The notes: generated from the letters alone by a model not told the origin. A stretch of 64,000 nt of DNA from Streptococcus iniae (GCF_030732225.1 NZ_CP132230.1:1392001-1456000); one strand, 5' to 3'. Shown: positions 24,647 to 34,140, counted from the stretch's first letter. Translations and numbers: made by a program.

Positions 24647-25732
24647 TTACCGTTCCAATCGAAAACTTTGCCAAGGCTTTAATTGGTCTAGCAAGGGTAA
24701 ATAGGCTTGATCAATTTCTGCAACAAGGTTTGCCTTAGGGCTAATAGTAAAAGACTTGAGAGCAATTTGCAATTCACCTTTATAGCGCTTATAAGCATCA
24801 TTATCAATAATAATACTGCCGCGTTTAACTACTTTTGATTGGTCACGCGCTGCTATTGATTCATCTGCATAAGCTAGTCGTGGCATTGTTGAGCGAACAA
24901 CATAAGACGAAATATCACCACGGTAGACGTGCTCAAAATCAATAATGTTTTTTTCCACATCTGTTAACTCAACTAAAGGCTTAATTTTTAGTGTCATGTC
25001 CTTGCGAGAGACTGCAATAGAGCACTCTTTCAATTCTTCTTCTGAAATGAATTGATTCGATAAAAGCAAGTTATCAATTGTTCCTAGGGCTTTCATCATT
25101 TCAACTTGAAGGTTTAAAGGCAAATGTCTATAATCTTCTACTGTCGGTAATCCTTCTGAAAGTGGCCACGGCCCTTCTGTGGCTGATTGGGCTGAAATAA
25201 ATGCTGCCGTTTCAATGCCCATATCATGATAACATTGGGACATCTTTTTAAAATGCTCAAGCGAAAGACCTGTGAATTCATGTGGGTAAAAATTGTGACA
25301 ACCGATGATATTTTCTCGGTTTGCGCAGCCATGAAGTAATGCTGTTAACAGTTTATCATCAGTACTCATGTTCAATTCAATCTTAATACCGTAGGGATTA
25401 TTGCTTAAGGCAATCATCTCATTTAGAGGCAAGGCCTCATCAAGGCGAACTCCTGCTAAACCAAAATCATGAGCATTTTTAATGAGACTAGTCTTCCAAC
25501 CAGTTTGTTCAAGAAATTCTGGACTGATATCTGCAATGACTTTAATTCCCAAACGGTTTGCATAAGCCACTAACTCGCGGTAAAGTGAAAATACGGATTG
25601 ATCAGTTGGGCTTAGTTGCAAGAAACTCATGAAGAGTCGCTTTGCTCCGTATTTGTGCAAGAGTCGCATATAGGCTTTGCTGTCTTCAAGTGAGTGTTGT
25701 TCTGGGTAAAGTGAAAATCCTAATGTTACCAT
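24647..25732 (-). CDS. MupG-family (DUF871) TIM-barrel protein
   Basis: 361 aa, N-terminal TIM-barrel-like domain (MVTLGFSLYPEQHSLEDSKAYM.., KVIADISPEFL, GVRLDEAL) and a C-terminal cyclophilin-like domain (KRGSIIIDNDAYKRYKGELQIALKS). Members were shown to be 6-phospho-N-acetylmuramidases acting on MurNAc-6-P-GlcNAc in staphylococci. In streptococcal beta-glucoside operons the real substrate is untested. Nine bases after bglA. Confidence 0.85.
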   Translation of the reverse strand: MVTLGFSLYPEQHSLEDSKAYMRLLHKYGAKRLFMSFLQLSPTDQSVFSLYRELVAYANRLGIKVIADISPEFLEQTGWKTSLIKNAHDFGLAGVRLDEALPLNEMIALSNNPYGIKIELNMSTDDKLLTALLHGCANRENIIGCHNFYPHEFTGLSLEHFKKMSQCYHDMGIETAAFISAQSATEGPWPLSEGLPTVEDYRHLPLNLQVEMMKALGTIDNLLLSNQFISEEELKECSIAVSRKDMTLKIKPLVELTDVEKNIIDFEHVYRGDISSYVVRSTMPRLAYADESIAARDQSKVVKRGSIIIDNDAYKRYKGELQIALKSFTISPKANLVAEIDQAYLPLLDQLKPWQSFRLER

Positions 25733-25741
25733 GCCAATCTC

Positions 25742-27139
25742 CTATTTGCTAAATCCATTGTGTTTACTGAGTTCTCTAAACCATAATCCTGATTTTTTGA
25801 TGCTACGTTTTTGTGTTTTTAAATCAAGTGCCACCAAACCGTAGCGGTTTTTATAAGCATTCAACCAAGACCAACAATCAATGAAGGTCCATAAGAGATA
25901 ACCTTGGCAATTTGCACCTGCTTGGATTGCTTTGTGTAAGGCAATCAGGTGATCCTCAATAAAAGTAATCCGGTAATCATCCTGAATTTGGCCATCTTTT
26001 TTAAAGGCGTCTTCACCTTCAACCCCCATACCATTTTCTGTTACCAGCCAGTCAATATTGCCATAATTTTCTTTGAGGTTAATAGCAATATCGTAGAGGC
26101 CTTGCTCATAAATTTCCCATCCTCTATGAGGGTTCATTTTCTTGCCAGGCATATCATAATGTTCAAAAAATGCTGCTGGAGTTACTGGTTTTCCCTTGTC
26201 ATTACAATTTTTCGGAGCTTTTACGCGCAAGGGTTGATAATAATTGACACCCAAAAAATCAACGGTATTTTCCTTGATTAGCATTAATTCTTCTTCAGTA
26301 TAATCTGGTAACAGGTTTTCTTTAGCAAGTATCTTTGTTAATTCTTTAGGATAGCAGCCTAAAACAGACGGGTCAAGAAAGCTTTTGGTTTGAAAAAGTT
26401 CTGCAATTTGTGCTGCTTTGACATCTTCTTGGCTCTTACTTCTTGGATAAGCAGGAGTCAGATTTAAGACGATACTAATACGGTGATCCTTATGCATTTC
26501 ATGGCATGCTTTAATAGCTAAAGCACTTGCCAATTGTGTATTGTAGGCCACTTGAACAGCTGCTTTCATGTCCATTTTACAGGGATAGTGGTAATCACCA
26601 AGGTAGCCACATTCTACTGGAACAATAGGTTCATTAAAAGTAATCCAAGTATCCACCAAGTCTCCAAAAAGCTTAAAGCAAAGGCGAGCATACTGTTCAT
26701 AGGCAAAAACAGTTTCCTTATTTTCCCAGCCTCCTTTTTCTTGCAAGGCATAAGGAATGTCAAAATGATAAAGGTTAACAATTGCTTTAATCCCTTGAGC
26801 CTGGATTTCCTTGAAAACATCGCGATAAAAAGCAAGCGCTTTGTCATTAACCTCACCAATCCCAGTTGGGATTAAACGAGACCACTGAATAGATGTTCTA
26901 AAAACGGTATGACCCGTTTCTTTTAATAAAGCAATATCACTTTTGTAGTTCTTGTAAAAAGTTGACGTTTGAGATGGGCCAATCTGGTCATGAAATTTCT
27001 CTGGAGCAATACTAAACCAATAGTCCCAGTTATTCATCCCTTTACCATCTCCTAAAGCTCTTCCTTCACTTTGTGGGCCAGATGTTGAGCTTCCCCATAG
27101 AAAGCCATCTGGAAATTGATAATGTGTTTTTTCTGACAT
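25742..27139 (-). CDS. bglA: 6-phospho-beta-glucosidase, GH1
   Basis: 465 aa GH1 enzyme that hydrolyses the phosphorylated beta-glucoside brought in by the PTS. N-terminal GH1 signature FPDGFLWGSSTSGPQSEG; acid/base Glu in TFNEP (near residue 167), nucleophile Glu in VTENGMG (near 368). First gene of the operon. The 6-phospho specificity is deduced from the PTS genes. Full length. Confidence 0.92.
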   Translation of the reverse strand: MSEKTHYQFPDGFLWGSSTSGPQSEGRALGDGKGMNNWDYWFSIAPEKFHDQIGPSQTSTFYKNYKSDIALLKETGHTVFRTSIQWSRLIPTGIGEVNDKALAFYRDVFKEIQAQGIKAIVNLYHFDIPYALQEKGGWENKETVFAYEQYARLCFKLFGDLVDTWITFNEPIVPVECGYLGDYHYPCKMDMKAAVQVAYNTQLASALAIKACHEMHKDHRISIVLNLTPAYPRSKSQEDVKAAQIAELFQTKSFLDPSVLGCYPKELTKILAKENLLPDYTEEELMLIKENTVDFLGVNYYQPLRVKAPKNCNDKGKPVTPAAFFEHYDMPGKKMNPHRGWEIYEQGLYDIAINLKENYGNIDWLVTENGMGVEGEDAFKKDGQIQDDYRITFIEDHLIALHKAIQAGANCQGYLLWTFIDCWSWLNAYKNRYGLVALDLKTQKRSIKKSGLWFRELSKHNGFSK

Positions 27140-27177
27140 TACTATTTTCCCTTCTTTTCAGAATTATTAATACTCTT

Positions 27178-27214
27178 ATTATATAAGGCATGATTGTTAT
27201 TGTAAACGTTTTAA
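27178..27214 (-). promoter_or_regulatory. bglA operon promoter with cre over the -35
   Basis: Minus strand -35 TTTACA (27206-27201), 17 bp spacer, -10 TATAAT (27183-27178). On the plus strand TGTAAACGTTTTAA (27201-27214) is a near-perfect CcpA site that contains the -35, so CcpA binding should block the promoter when glucose is present. Confidence 0.8.
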
Positions 27215-27305
27215 TAAACCAAATCTTTCCCCATTGAAAAGGAAAACAAGGTAGTCATTGCTAAAAACTTGCCACTAGTATGGCATCCTATTCGTTAAAA
27301 AGGTC

Positions 27306-27395
27306 CAAAAAAAGAGCTGACTCCAGTACTATCCCTCAAAAGTTAGATACCATGTCTAACTTTTGAGGTGTCCTTCACTGAGTCAACTCTTTTTA
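27306..27395 (-). terminator. very long hairpin terminator with nested perfect stem
   Basis: Inner perfect 14-bp stem CCTCAAAAGTTAGA/TCTAACTTTTGAGG (27334-27347 with 27355-27368, 7-base loop) inside an outer imperfect stem AAAAAGAGCTGACTC/GAGTCAACTCTTTTT. T-runs on both strands. It ends the HAD-HAD-ftsY-ykgJ transcript ahead of the bglA promoter. Confidence 0.85.
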
Positions 27396-27426
27396 TTTTT
27401 TTACCATTACTTGTTACAATCACTGA

Positions 27427-27924
27427 CTAAACCCTATCTTTTAATTTCTCTACAAAAAGATAAGCTGCTGGACAAAATAGGGTATTTTTCAGGGTCAAAT
27501 GATTAATTTGATAGATTTTTTTACGATCTGTATGAGGAAATTCACGACAAGCCTTTGGTCTAACCTCATAAATAGAGCAAAGATTATCTTCACCTAAAAA
27601 GGGGCAAGGCATGGATTGAAAAATCTTGTCGCCATCTTCATCAATCTGTAAAAACATGTTTTCAAAGGCTGACAATTTCATCCGAAAATGCTTTGAAATA
27701 CGTTCAATGTCTGCTTCTGTAAAAAGTGGTCCAAGACTCTTACAACAATTGGCACAAGCTGTACAATCAATCTCCTTAAAGACCTCACGGTGAACCTCTT
27801 GAACCATTTTATCCAAGTTCTTAGGTGGTTTTTTCTTTAATTGTGCTAAAAACTTGCGATGTTCCGCCTGCTTTTGCTGTGCCAGTTCCTTATACCTGTC
27901 AAGGTTCATCCTATTATTAGCCAT
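27427..27924 (-). CDS. YkgJ-family cysteine-cluster protein
   Basis: 165 aa. Cysteine pattern CTACANCCKSLG, CPFLGEDNLCSIYEVRPKACREFP and a late FCPAA are the CxxCxxCC / C..C..P..C signature of the YkgJ (UPF0153) family, probably a zinc or iron-sulfur binding protein. No function is established. Lies 26 bp after ftsY in the same direction. Confidence 0.85.
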   Translation of the reverse strand: MANNRMNLDRYKELAQQKQAEHRKFLAQLKKKPPKNLDKMVQEVHREVFKEIDCTACANCCKSLGPLFTEADIERISKHFRMKLSAFENMFLQIDEDGDKIFQSMPCPFLGEDNLCSIYEVRPKACREFPHTDRKKIYQINHLTLKNTLFCPAAYLFVEKLKDRV

Positions 27925-27950
27925 CGTTTTATGCTTTCTTGATTACTCTC

Positions 27951-29252
27951 TTAAAGTAAGTCCCCTAAAAGACCACGCATGAAATCTTCGGATTGGAATT
28001 CACCAATGTCGTCAATTTTTTCACCAAACCCAATAAATTTAACAGGAATATCTAAGTCTTGACGAATGGCCAAAACCACACCGCCCTTAGCACTTCCATC
28101 AATTTTGGTTAAAATCAATCCTGTCAGTGGTAAGATTTTTGAAAATTCCTTAGCCTGACTGAGAGCATTTTGCCCTGTAGAGGCATCTAAAGCTAAAAGG
28201 GTTTCATGTGGTGCATCTGGTAAAACACGCTTAATGATACGACCCATTTTTTCAAGCTCAGCCATTAGGTTTTCTTTATTCTGCAAACGACCTGCTGTAT
28301 CAATCAAAAGAATATCAACCTTTTCAGCGACAGCCTTTTCCATACCATCAAAGACCACAGACGCTGGATCAGCTTTTTCTGGTCCAGTAACCACTGGAAC
28401 AGCAACACGTCGTCCCCATTCCGCTAATTGAGCAACAGCTCCAGCACGGAAGGTGTCCGCGGCAACCAACATCACTTTTTTGCCTTCTGCTTTATAGCGG
28501 TAAGCTAGTTTACCAATTGATGTTGTTTTACCGACTCCGTTAACCCCAACAAAGAGCATAACCGTCAAATCATCTTGATAGTTGATTTTTTCATTGTAGA
28601 TGCCATCTTTTTCATAGATATCTACCAATTTTTCAATGATAAGGCGTTTTAATGCTTCTGGCTTCTTCGCATTTTCAAGTTTAGCTTCCTGACGCAATGC
28701 TTCTGTTAACTGTGTGGCAACCGTAACACCAACATCTGATAAGATAAGCATTTCTTCTAATTCTTCAAAGAACTCTTCATCAACCCGTCTAAAATTGGCA
28801 AAAAAGCTGTTAAGACGCGCTGCAAAGCCAGTTCTTGTCTTGCTTAAACTACGCTCATATTTATCTTCATCACTTTCGTCATGACCTTCAACAGAACCTA
28901 CTTGTGGTAACTCCTCCTCAGAAGTTTGCTCAACTAATTGTTTTTCAAGGTCTGCCTTACGTCTATAATAGTCTTCCATAGCAGCAAGTGCTGCGTCACT
29001 TTCTTCGCTATCTTCTTGCGCCTCTGTTAGTAAGGTCTCCGAATGCTCTGAAGGTAATGGTTCTGACTCAAGCAAAGGCTCAAAAAGCGCTGCATTGTCA
29101 TGTAGACTAGAGTCACTGTCTTGCAAATCCTCTTGCTTGTTTGAGTCTTCTGCCTCAACTTGCTCCTCTACTACTTCAGCTGTAAGAGGCATGTCTTCTT
29201 CTTTTTTTGTAACCTCTTTTTTAGTTCCAAATAATCGATCAAATAATCCCAT
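27951..29252 (-). CDS. ftsY: signal recognition particle receptor FtsY
   Basis: 433 aa. A long acidic N-terminal domain (1-140, rich in Glu/Asp) followed by the NG domain. G-motifs: GVNGVGKTTSIGKLA (G1), DTFRAGA, DTAGR (G3), TKIDGSAKGG (G4). FtsY receives the SRP-ribosome complex at the membrane. Shares one base with the upstream HAD gene stop/start (ATGA-like arrangement). The order HAD-HAD-ftsY is usual for streptococci, normally straight after smc. Confidence 0.96.
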   Translation of the reverse strand: MGLFDRLFGTKKEVTKKEEDMPLTAEVVEEQVEAEDSNKQEDLQDSDSSLHDNAALFEPLLESEPLPSEHSETLLTEAQEDSEESDAALAAMEDYYRRKADLEKQLVEQTSEEELPQVGSVEGHDESDEDKYERSLSKTRTGFAARLNSFFANFRRVDEEFFEELEEMLILSDVGVTVATQLTEALRQEAKLENAKKPEALKRLIIEKLVDIYEKDGIYNEKINYQDDLTVMLFVGVNGVGKTTSIGKLAYRYKAEGKKVMLVAADTFRAGAVAQLAEWGRRVAVPVVTGPEKADPASVVFDGMEKAVAEKVDILLIDTAGRLQNKENLMAELEKMGRIIKRVLPDAPHETLLALDASTGQNALSQAKEFSKILPLTGLILTKIDGSAKGGVVLAIRQDLDIPVKFIGFGEKIDDIGEFQSEDFMRGLLGDLL

Positions 29253-30079
29253 TAAATTTCCTCATTAAGTATGTATTTTTGAATAGCTTCCGCAACACCA
29301 GATTGATCATTGGTTAAACGGGTTACCTTGTCTGCAATTTGCTTAGCATCAGCTACCGCGTTTGCCATTGCTACTCCAAGACCAGCCCATTCCAACATGG
29401 TAAAATCATTGGCTTCATCCCCCATGGCCATCACGTTTTCTGCTGAAAATCCTAAGTGCTTGCAGAGTAGTTGTAAGCCAAAGGCTTTATGAACACCTTT
29501 TGGCATGACTTCAAAGATAATATCACGTGATTTAAAGGCTTCAAAGTTTTCAAAAGCATCTTCCTTTGCACCTGCTAAGGCCTCATCTAGAAAATCAGCA
29601 TCTGTAACAGTTACAATTTTATTGTAAACAATACCCTTAGGCAATTGGTCAAAATCAGCAATCTCAACAAAATCAAGAAGGGGACTCGCCAAATAATATT
29701 CAGATCGTCTGCCGTCAGGACTTGGAATACTGTAAACTTTACCATCACTTAGAATATCTGTTGGTAACTGTAAGAGTTGCAATTGCTGGTGTAGATAGCT
29801 TACTTCTTCTAGACTTAAACTACTTTTATCTAGGATTTCCCCTGTATTACGTTGAACTAAACCACCATTAAATGTAATACAATAATCATCGTCATCTAAT
29901 AGTCCAAGTTCATCAAGTAAATTGCCAATTGCTAATAAGGGACGGCCAGTTGTAATGACAACTTTTATGCCCAATTCTTTAGCAGCAAAAATAGCCTCTT
30001 TATTGGCATCACTAACAATTTTTTCCTTGTTAAATAAGGTCCCGTCTAAGTCTAGTGCTAATAATTTAATATCATTCAT
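29252..30079 (-). CDS. Cof-type HAD phosphatase (second of pair)
   Basis: 275 aa. HAD motif I LALDLDGTLFNKEK, motif II TTGRP, and motif III/IV MGDEANDFTMLEWAG. Start chosen at ATG 30079, which overlaps the first HAD gene by 8 bp; the in-frame TTG at 30085 is also possible. Cof-type enzymes dephosphorylate sugar phosphates, FMN or pyridoxal phosphate with loose specificity. Confidence 0.88.
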   Translation of the reverse strand: MNDIKLLALDLDGTLFNKEKIVSDANKEAIFAAKELGIKVVITTGRPLLAIGNLLDELGLLDDDDYCITFNGGLVQRNTGEILDKSSLSLEEVSYLHQQLQLLQLPTDILSDGKVYSIPSPDGRRSEYYLASPLLDFVEIADFDQLPKGIVYNKIVTVTDADFLDEALAGAKEDAFENFEAFKSRDIIFEVMPKGVHKAFGLQLLCKHLGFSAENVMAMGDEANDFTMLEWAGLGVAMANAVADAKQIADKVTRLTNDQSGVAEAIQKYILNEEI

Positions 30080-30878
30080 GAGCAACTAACCTTTCTAAAT
30101 AATCCATTACTGCCTCTTGGTCACAGTGACCAATAATCTGATCAGAAACAGCTTTCACTTCTTCTCTAGCATTTTCAGTTGCGACAGCTTTACCTGCAAA
30201 AGTTAACATTTCCATGTCATTAATATTGTCACCAAAGGCAATAACATCTTCGGCAGCTATTCCTAAAGAATGACACAAATGCTCCAAACCAAAGCCTTTA
30301 TTGACTTCTTTTAAAATCACATCAATTGACTCAAAACCAGTGGCTACTGCACTGATATAGGGCAACTCCTCTTTAAGCCAGTCACTAGCAATCAAGACCT
30401 TATCAGGGTCAAAACTAGTTGTCACTTTAAAAATAGTGTCGTGATCCATGTCATCAATATGGTCAATCATTGTTACATTTTCATAAAAAAGCTGCATACG
30501 ATCATAGTAAGCTTGAGGTGTGCCTTTAAGAATATAAGAAGCTTTCTCGCCAGAAAACAATAAGCCAGCCTGACTATAATAGGGGTTGCTCGCAATTTTT
30601 TGAGCCACTTCAGCGTATTGCATTTTTGTCATGGCATCTGAAAAAATAACCTTGTTTTGATACTGCACAACTGAACCATTTTCACCGACAACAGCAATTT
30701 GGTCTAAAACTTCAGCGAAGAGTTTATCAATAGCCAAAATAGAGCGGCCACTTGAAACTGTGAAAATAATGCCTTTTTCCTTTAATTTTGGAAGGAGTTT
30801 TGCTAGCCGTTCCTTATCATAGCAGCCATTTTCTTTCAGAAAAGTGCCATCCATATCGGTTGCTACTAATTTAATCAT
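30072..30878 (-). CDS. Cof-type HAD phosphatase (first of pair)
   Basis: 268 aa. HAD motifs VATDMDGTFLKENG (nucleophile Asp8 and general acid Asp10), VSSGRS and AFGDNINDMEMLTFAG, with a C2-type cap in between. First gene of the HAD-HAD-ftsY-ykgJ unit. Paralogue of the next gene; substrate not predictable. Confidence 0.88.
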   Translation of the reverse strand: MIKLVATDMDGTFLKENGCYDKERLAKLLPKLKEKGIIFTVSSGRSILAIDKLFAEVLDQIAVVGENGSVVQYQNKVIFSDAMTKMQYAEVAQKIASNPYYSQAGLLFSGEKASYILKGTPQAYYDRMQLFYENVTMIDHIDDMDHDTIFKVTTSFDPDKVLIASDWLKEELPYISAVATGFESIDVILKEVNKGFGLEHLCHSLGIAAEDVIAFGDNINDMEMLTFAGKAVATENAREEVKAVSDQIIGHCDQEAVMDYLERLVAHE

Positions 30879-30935
30879 ACCATCTAACCTTTTTCTTCTT
30901 AGGGAGACAAAATCCCCTCATTTTTCATTATTCTC

Positions 30936-30946
30936 ATTATACCACA
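30936..30946 (-). promoter_or_regulatory. promoter of the HAD-HAD-ftsY-ykgJ unit
   Basis: Extended -10 TGTGGTATAAT on the minus strand (30946-30936), no good -35. A short GGGGA/TCCC hairpin in the leader follows. Confidence 0.55.
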
Positions 30947-30970
30947 GAACACTACTGCAAATCACCCAAA

Positions 30971-30995
30971 AAAGACGTGTCGAATTGACACGCCT
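30971..30995 (-). terminator. terminator of the bacteriocin transporter operon
   Basis: Minus strand GCGTGTC-AATTC-GACACGT stem then TTTTTT, directly after the stop of the gene at 30997. Confidence 0.85.
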
Positions 30996-30996
30996 T

Positions 30997-31488
30997 TTAC
31001 TTTTTAAAAGCTTGGTATAGTTTTTTGTATAATTCTTTCTTTTCTTTTTTCTGAGAATTCAACTCTTTTTTGCCATAATCAAAATTTGCTATCACAAATC
31101 CCTCATTAGCATTCGAAAAAGTGAAAAATTCTATTTCCATTAATTTATTATGTTTAGAATCTTCTACACTATTCCCTAAATTAGCGTTAAATTGTTTAAC
31201 CTCTTCTTCACTAACCCCAAAGCCCATAGCAGCCCCATCTGCAATGATATTTGAAAATATCTCTTTTGAAGATGCTGCTTCTTTGACCGTGATTGGGTAT
31301 ATAGCTTCTGCTGTCTCTAATTCTTTTACTGTATTCCATTTTTTAGCATCACTAGAAGAAATTGTATAAACTGTTAACTCTACCTTAGGTTTATTAGGAT
31401 TTTCTTTTTTTATGACTTGTTTTCCAATTAAGAAAAACGCGAGCAGGCCTGTTATTAGTATCAAAGTAATGCAAATTTTCTTTTTCAT
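30997..31488 (-). CDS. membrane-anchored protein of the lactococcin-972-type locus
   Basis: 163 aa. Residues 5-22 (ICITLILITGLLAFFLIG) form a single N-terminal membrane anchor; no lipobox. The rest is a soluble, Lys/Glu-rich domain expected outside the cell. It overlaps the ATPase gene by 4 bp and is the last gene of the operon. I do not recognise the family. Location suggests an accessory or immunity role for the bacteriocin system, by inference only. Confidence 0.6.
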   Translation of the reverse strand: MKKKICITLILITGLLAFFLIGKQVIKKENPNKPKVELTVYTISSSDAKKWNTVKELETAEAIYPITVKEAASSKEIFSNIIADGAAMGFGVSEEEVKQFNANLGNSVEDSKHNKLMEIEFFTFSNANEGFVIANFDYGKKELNSQKKEKKELYKKLYQAFKK

Positions 31489-32108
31489 ATCTTACTTCCT
31501 ATATCTTTCATATCAATTATCACATCAACTTTATTATAGACAGCTGGGTCATGCGTTGCTATAATAACATATTTATTATCAGCTGTTTCATTCAATAATA
31601 ACTTAATGATTTCTTTTCCAATCTTACCATCCAAAGCCCCTGTAGGCTCATCGGCTAAAATAACGTTGCGTGGCTTCATTAACATTCTGGCAATAGCTAC
31701 ACGCTGAGCCTGTCCCCCAGATAATTCATATATTTTCTGATGTAAATAGTCACTAGAAAGTCCTACTTTTTCAAGGACATCAGATATCATTTTTTTGTCT
31801 TTAGTGATAAGTTTCAAGTTATCATATACTGTTTGGTTTTCTATTAAAGAATAGTTCTGAAAGACATAGCCAATTGTATTTTTAAAGAATGTTCTTTCTT
31901 TTATTTTCCAAATATCCTGTTCATCAACTAAGACCTTTCCTTTGTCAATTTTTTCTAGTCTACCTATTATGTTAAGAAGTGTACTTTTCCCTGAACCAGA
32001 ACCTCCAATCAAGGCGTAACTTTTTCCAGTTTCAAAGCTTAAATTTAAGTCTGTAAATATCTTTTTTGAGCCAAATGTTTTTGTCACATTCAAAATGTCA
32101 ATTGTCAT
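31485..32108 (-). CDS. ABC transporter ATPase, lactococcin-972 group
   Basis: 207 aa. Walker A GGSGSGKST, Q-loop VFQNYSLIENQ, signature LSGGQAQR, Walker B VILADEPTGALDG, H-loop THD. The DEPTGALD form is typical of MacB/LolD-type and bacteriocin exporters. Pairs with the DUF1430 permease, with which it overlaps by one base. Intact. Confidence 0.9.
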   Translation of the reverse strand: MTIDILNVTKTFGSKKIFTDLNLSFETGKSYALIGGSGSGKSTLLNIIGRLEKIDKGKVLVDEQDIWKIKERTFFKNTIGYVFQNYSLIENQTVYDNLKLITKDKKMISDVLEKVGLSSDYLHQKIYELSGGQAQRVAIARMLMKPRNVILADEPTGALDGKIGKEIIKLLLNETADNKYVIIATHDPAVYNKVDVIIDMKDIGSKI

Positions 32109-34087
32109 TATTCATCTCCTTTTAAAATTTGAGAATATTTTTCAGATAATTTTCTAAAACTTATTACTGCTGAGAAAATTAAAACCATTAAAGAAGCAAG
32201 GCCAATATACAAGAGCTCTATTTGTCCTGTCATAATATATGTCAACAGAATAACCATTGCAATGGTTATCATAAAGTATTTGAGGCTTGAAATGGCTATA
32301 CGTGTTTTTGACAATCCTAAAATGATTTTTTTCACATAATCATTCTGTTTTGAAGCAATAAAGAGTTGAACATATTGATAAATGAGTAGAAATACAATAC
32401 TGTAAATAATCTTCTGCAAGATTTTGGAAAGAAAAATTTGGTGTTCTAAGGATTGACTATTAAGTTTCACAATTTGGTAAACATCTACTGGATTCATTGA
32501 AAAATTCAAGTTAAGGCTTGAAGCATTAATTTTCTTTATTGCTTCAGGACTAAAAAGTGAGTTGTTTACAATATTACTAGCCAAAGAAAAATCATTGTTT
32601 GCTATCATTTTATCAGTGTCTAGCACAACTACTATATTAGTTTTGCTATCTGCTACACTTGACAACGGTAAACTCTCTTTACTTTTACGATCATTGTCTC
32701 CATTCTCATTGAAATAAAACATTTTTTTGCCATTAGGAATTAGTTGCACTGCAAGATTTGCTTTTGTATAGTTTGTTCCAGTAAACTGTTCTGCTACAAC
32801 CGTATTCTCAATCGATTCTCTTTGTTCTTTAAATTTTTCAGGAATATAGATGCTTGCTACCTTATCATCTAAAACATGATAATTTGTGCCATTCACTTTA
32901 TTTTGTAAGGTAGCACCTGTTTGATTGATATAAATCAGCTCTTTATTTACTTCTGGATGGCTTATCCCATCACTTTTTAATTGTTTATAAAAATCTTCGG
33001 CAAAATGCGACGTTTTCATATAATCTGGAATATATATCGAAGACGGTTTTATATATAAAAAATCTAGTTTTTTTAAGGCAGCAGCTATCTGTAGATACTG
33101 ATTATCTGAATCACTTACTGCTCCATTTTTAGCTGAGTCACTTTCAATCCCCAAGAACTCTAGCCTTTTCCAGTCTTTTACTTTGTTCCATGGCTCTAAA
33201 TGATTTATCTGTATGCTAATTCTGTATTGACTACTCTTTGTTTCTTGTAAAAAAATCCCTGAGACAATGATGATGCTAGAAATAATGACAAGCCATACGA
33301 TAAAAATCAAGTTATTTTTTGCCTTGTTTTTGATAATTTCAATAGGTTTTTCACTCTTAATGGTCAGCCAAAATAGAAGAACGGTAATGAGGTCAATGAT
33401 TTGAAATAGTATAAAATTTGTTAAAAGCATCGAAAAAAATAACTTGGAACTATAGGTCAAAAAACTGCCACCCAAAAAAGAACTGTAAGAAATCATCAAC
33501 AAACTAGCCACAAATACTTCAAAGCTAAAAGAAATGAAATAATCTCTTTTTAAGTTGTATATCGGCAATCCTAAAGAGCGTCTTATCACTCCTTCTTTAA
33601 TCTGTCTTGTTCTAACAACAAATAAAACTACTAATAAGGTCAAGTAAATGGATAGCATTAACAATAGCCTTAAAGTCCCAGTGAATTGTAATATTCCTCC
33701 TATATACCAAGGGTAAGCCATATAGACTGTTTGAAGTCCAGTAGTCCTAAGTGTTTCTAAACTATTTGTATCAAGTTTCCCTAAGGTATAATACATTCCT
33801 GTTATTGGTACAGACTTTAATTGTTCATCATTTGCATCATCGACATTTACATACTTCAACTGACCCGAACTCTGAACAATCGGCTTGTAAATAGTAACTT
33901 TTTTCGTTTTTGATAGTGTACTAATTCTTTTATAAATTTCTTTACTAGAAAGGTTACTTTTCCCTTGTATTGAAAAGGCACCATCAATTGGTAAAGGTAC
34001 TGGTTTTTGAGTATCACTAATACTGACAACACCAACTGCAGCAATTATACAAAAGAAGAAAGCAATAACACCTAATTTTAATTTCAT
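32108..34087 (-). CDS. DUF1430 bacteriocin-associated ABC permease
   Basis: 659 aa from ATG 34087 (a GTG at 34093 is in frame but overlaps the AGGTAGG ribosome binding site). One N-terminal helix, a small external domain, four helices (about 140-290), a large external domain (about 290-550) and three C-terminal helices: the MacB/DUF1430 architecture seen with lactococcin-972-family bacteriocins. Intact although the bacteriocin gene ahead of it is broken. Confidence 0.85.
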   Translation of the reverse strand: MKLKLGVIAFFFCIIAAVGVVSISDTQKPVPLPIDGAFSIQGKSNLSSKEIYKRISTLSKTKKVTIYKPIVQSSGQLKYVNVDDANDEQLKSVPITGMYYTLGKLDTNSLETLRTTGLQTVYMAYPWYIGGILQFTGTLRLLLMLSIYLTLLVVLFVVRTRQIKEGVIRRSLGLPIYNLKRDYFISFSFEVFVASLLMISYSSFLGGSFLTYSSKLFFSMLLTNFILFQIIDLITVLLFWLTIKSEKPIEIIKNKAKNNLIFIVWLVIISSIIIVSGIFLQETKSSQYRISIQINHLEPWNKVKDWKRLEFLGIESDSAKNGAVSDSDNQYLQIAAALKKLDFLYIKPSSIYIPDYMKTSHFAEDFYKQLKSDGISHPEVNKELIYINQTGATLQNKVNGTNYHVLDDKVASIYIPEKFKEQRESIENTVVAEQFTGTNYTKANLAVQLIPNGKKMFYFNENGDNDRKSKESLPLSSVADSKTNIVVVLDTDKMIANNDFSLASNIVNNSLFSPEAIKKINASSLNLNFSMNPVDVYQIVKLNSQSLEHQIFLSKILQKIIYSIVFLLIYQYVQLFIASKQNDYVKKIILGLSKTRIAISSLKYFMITIAMVILLTYIMTGQIELLYIGLASLMVLIFSAVISFRKLSEKYSQILKGDE

Positions 34088-34107
34088 AAGCACCTACCTA
34101 TAGTATA

Positions 34108-34135
34108 AAAGACCCTATAATATGATTGGGTCTTT
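34108..34135 (-). terminator. attenuator between bacteriocin gene and transporter
   Basis: AAAGACCC...GGGTCTTT stem (34135-34128 with 34115-34108) then a T-rich stretch on the minus strand; would let the bacteriocin mRNA be made in excess over the transporter mRNA. Confidence 0.7.
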
Positions 34136-34140
34136 AGCTC

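Noticed and set aside
25949..26875. Two plus-strand open frames of about 110 codons inside bglA
   Set aside because: Antisense shadows of a conserved GH1 coding region with all catalytic motifs.
30997..31488. Lipoprotein call for the last gene of the bacteriocin locus
   Set aside because: No cysteine in a lipobox after the hydrophobic segment; better read as a single-pass membrane anchor.
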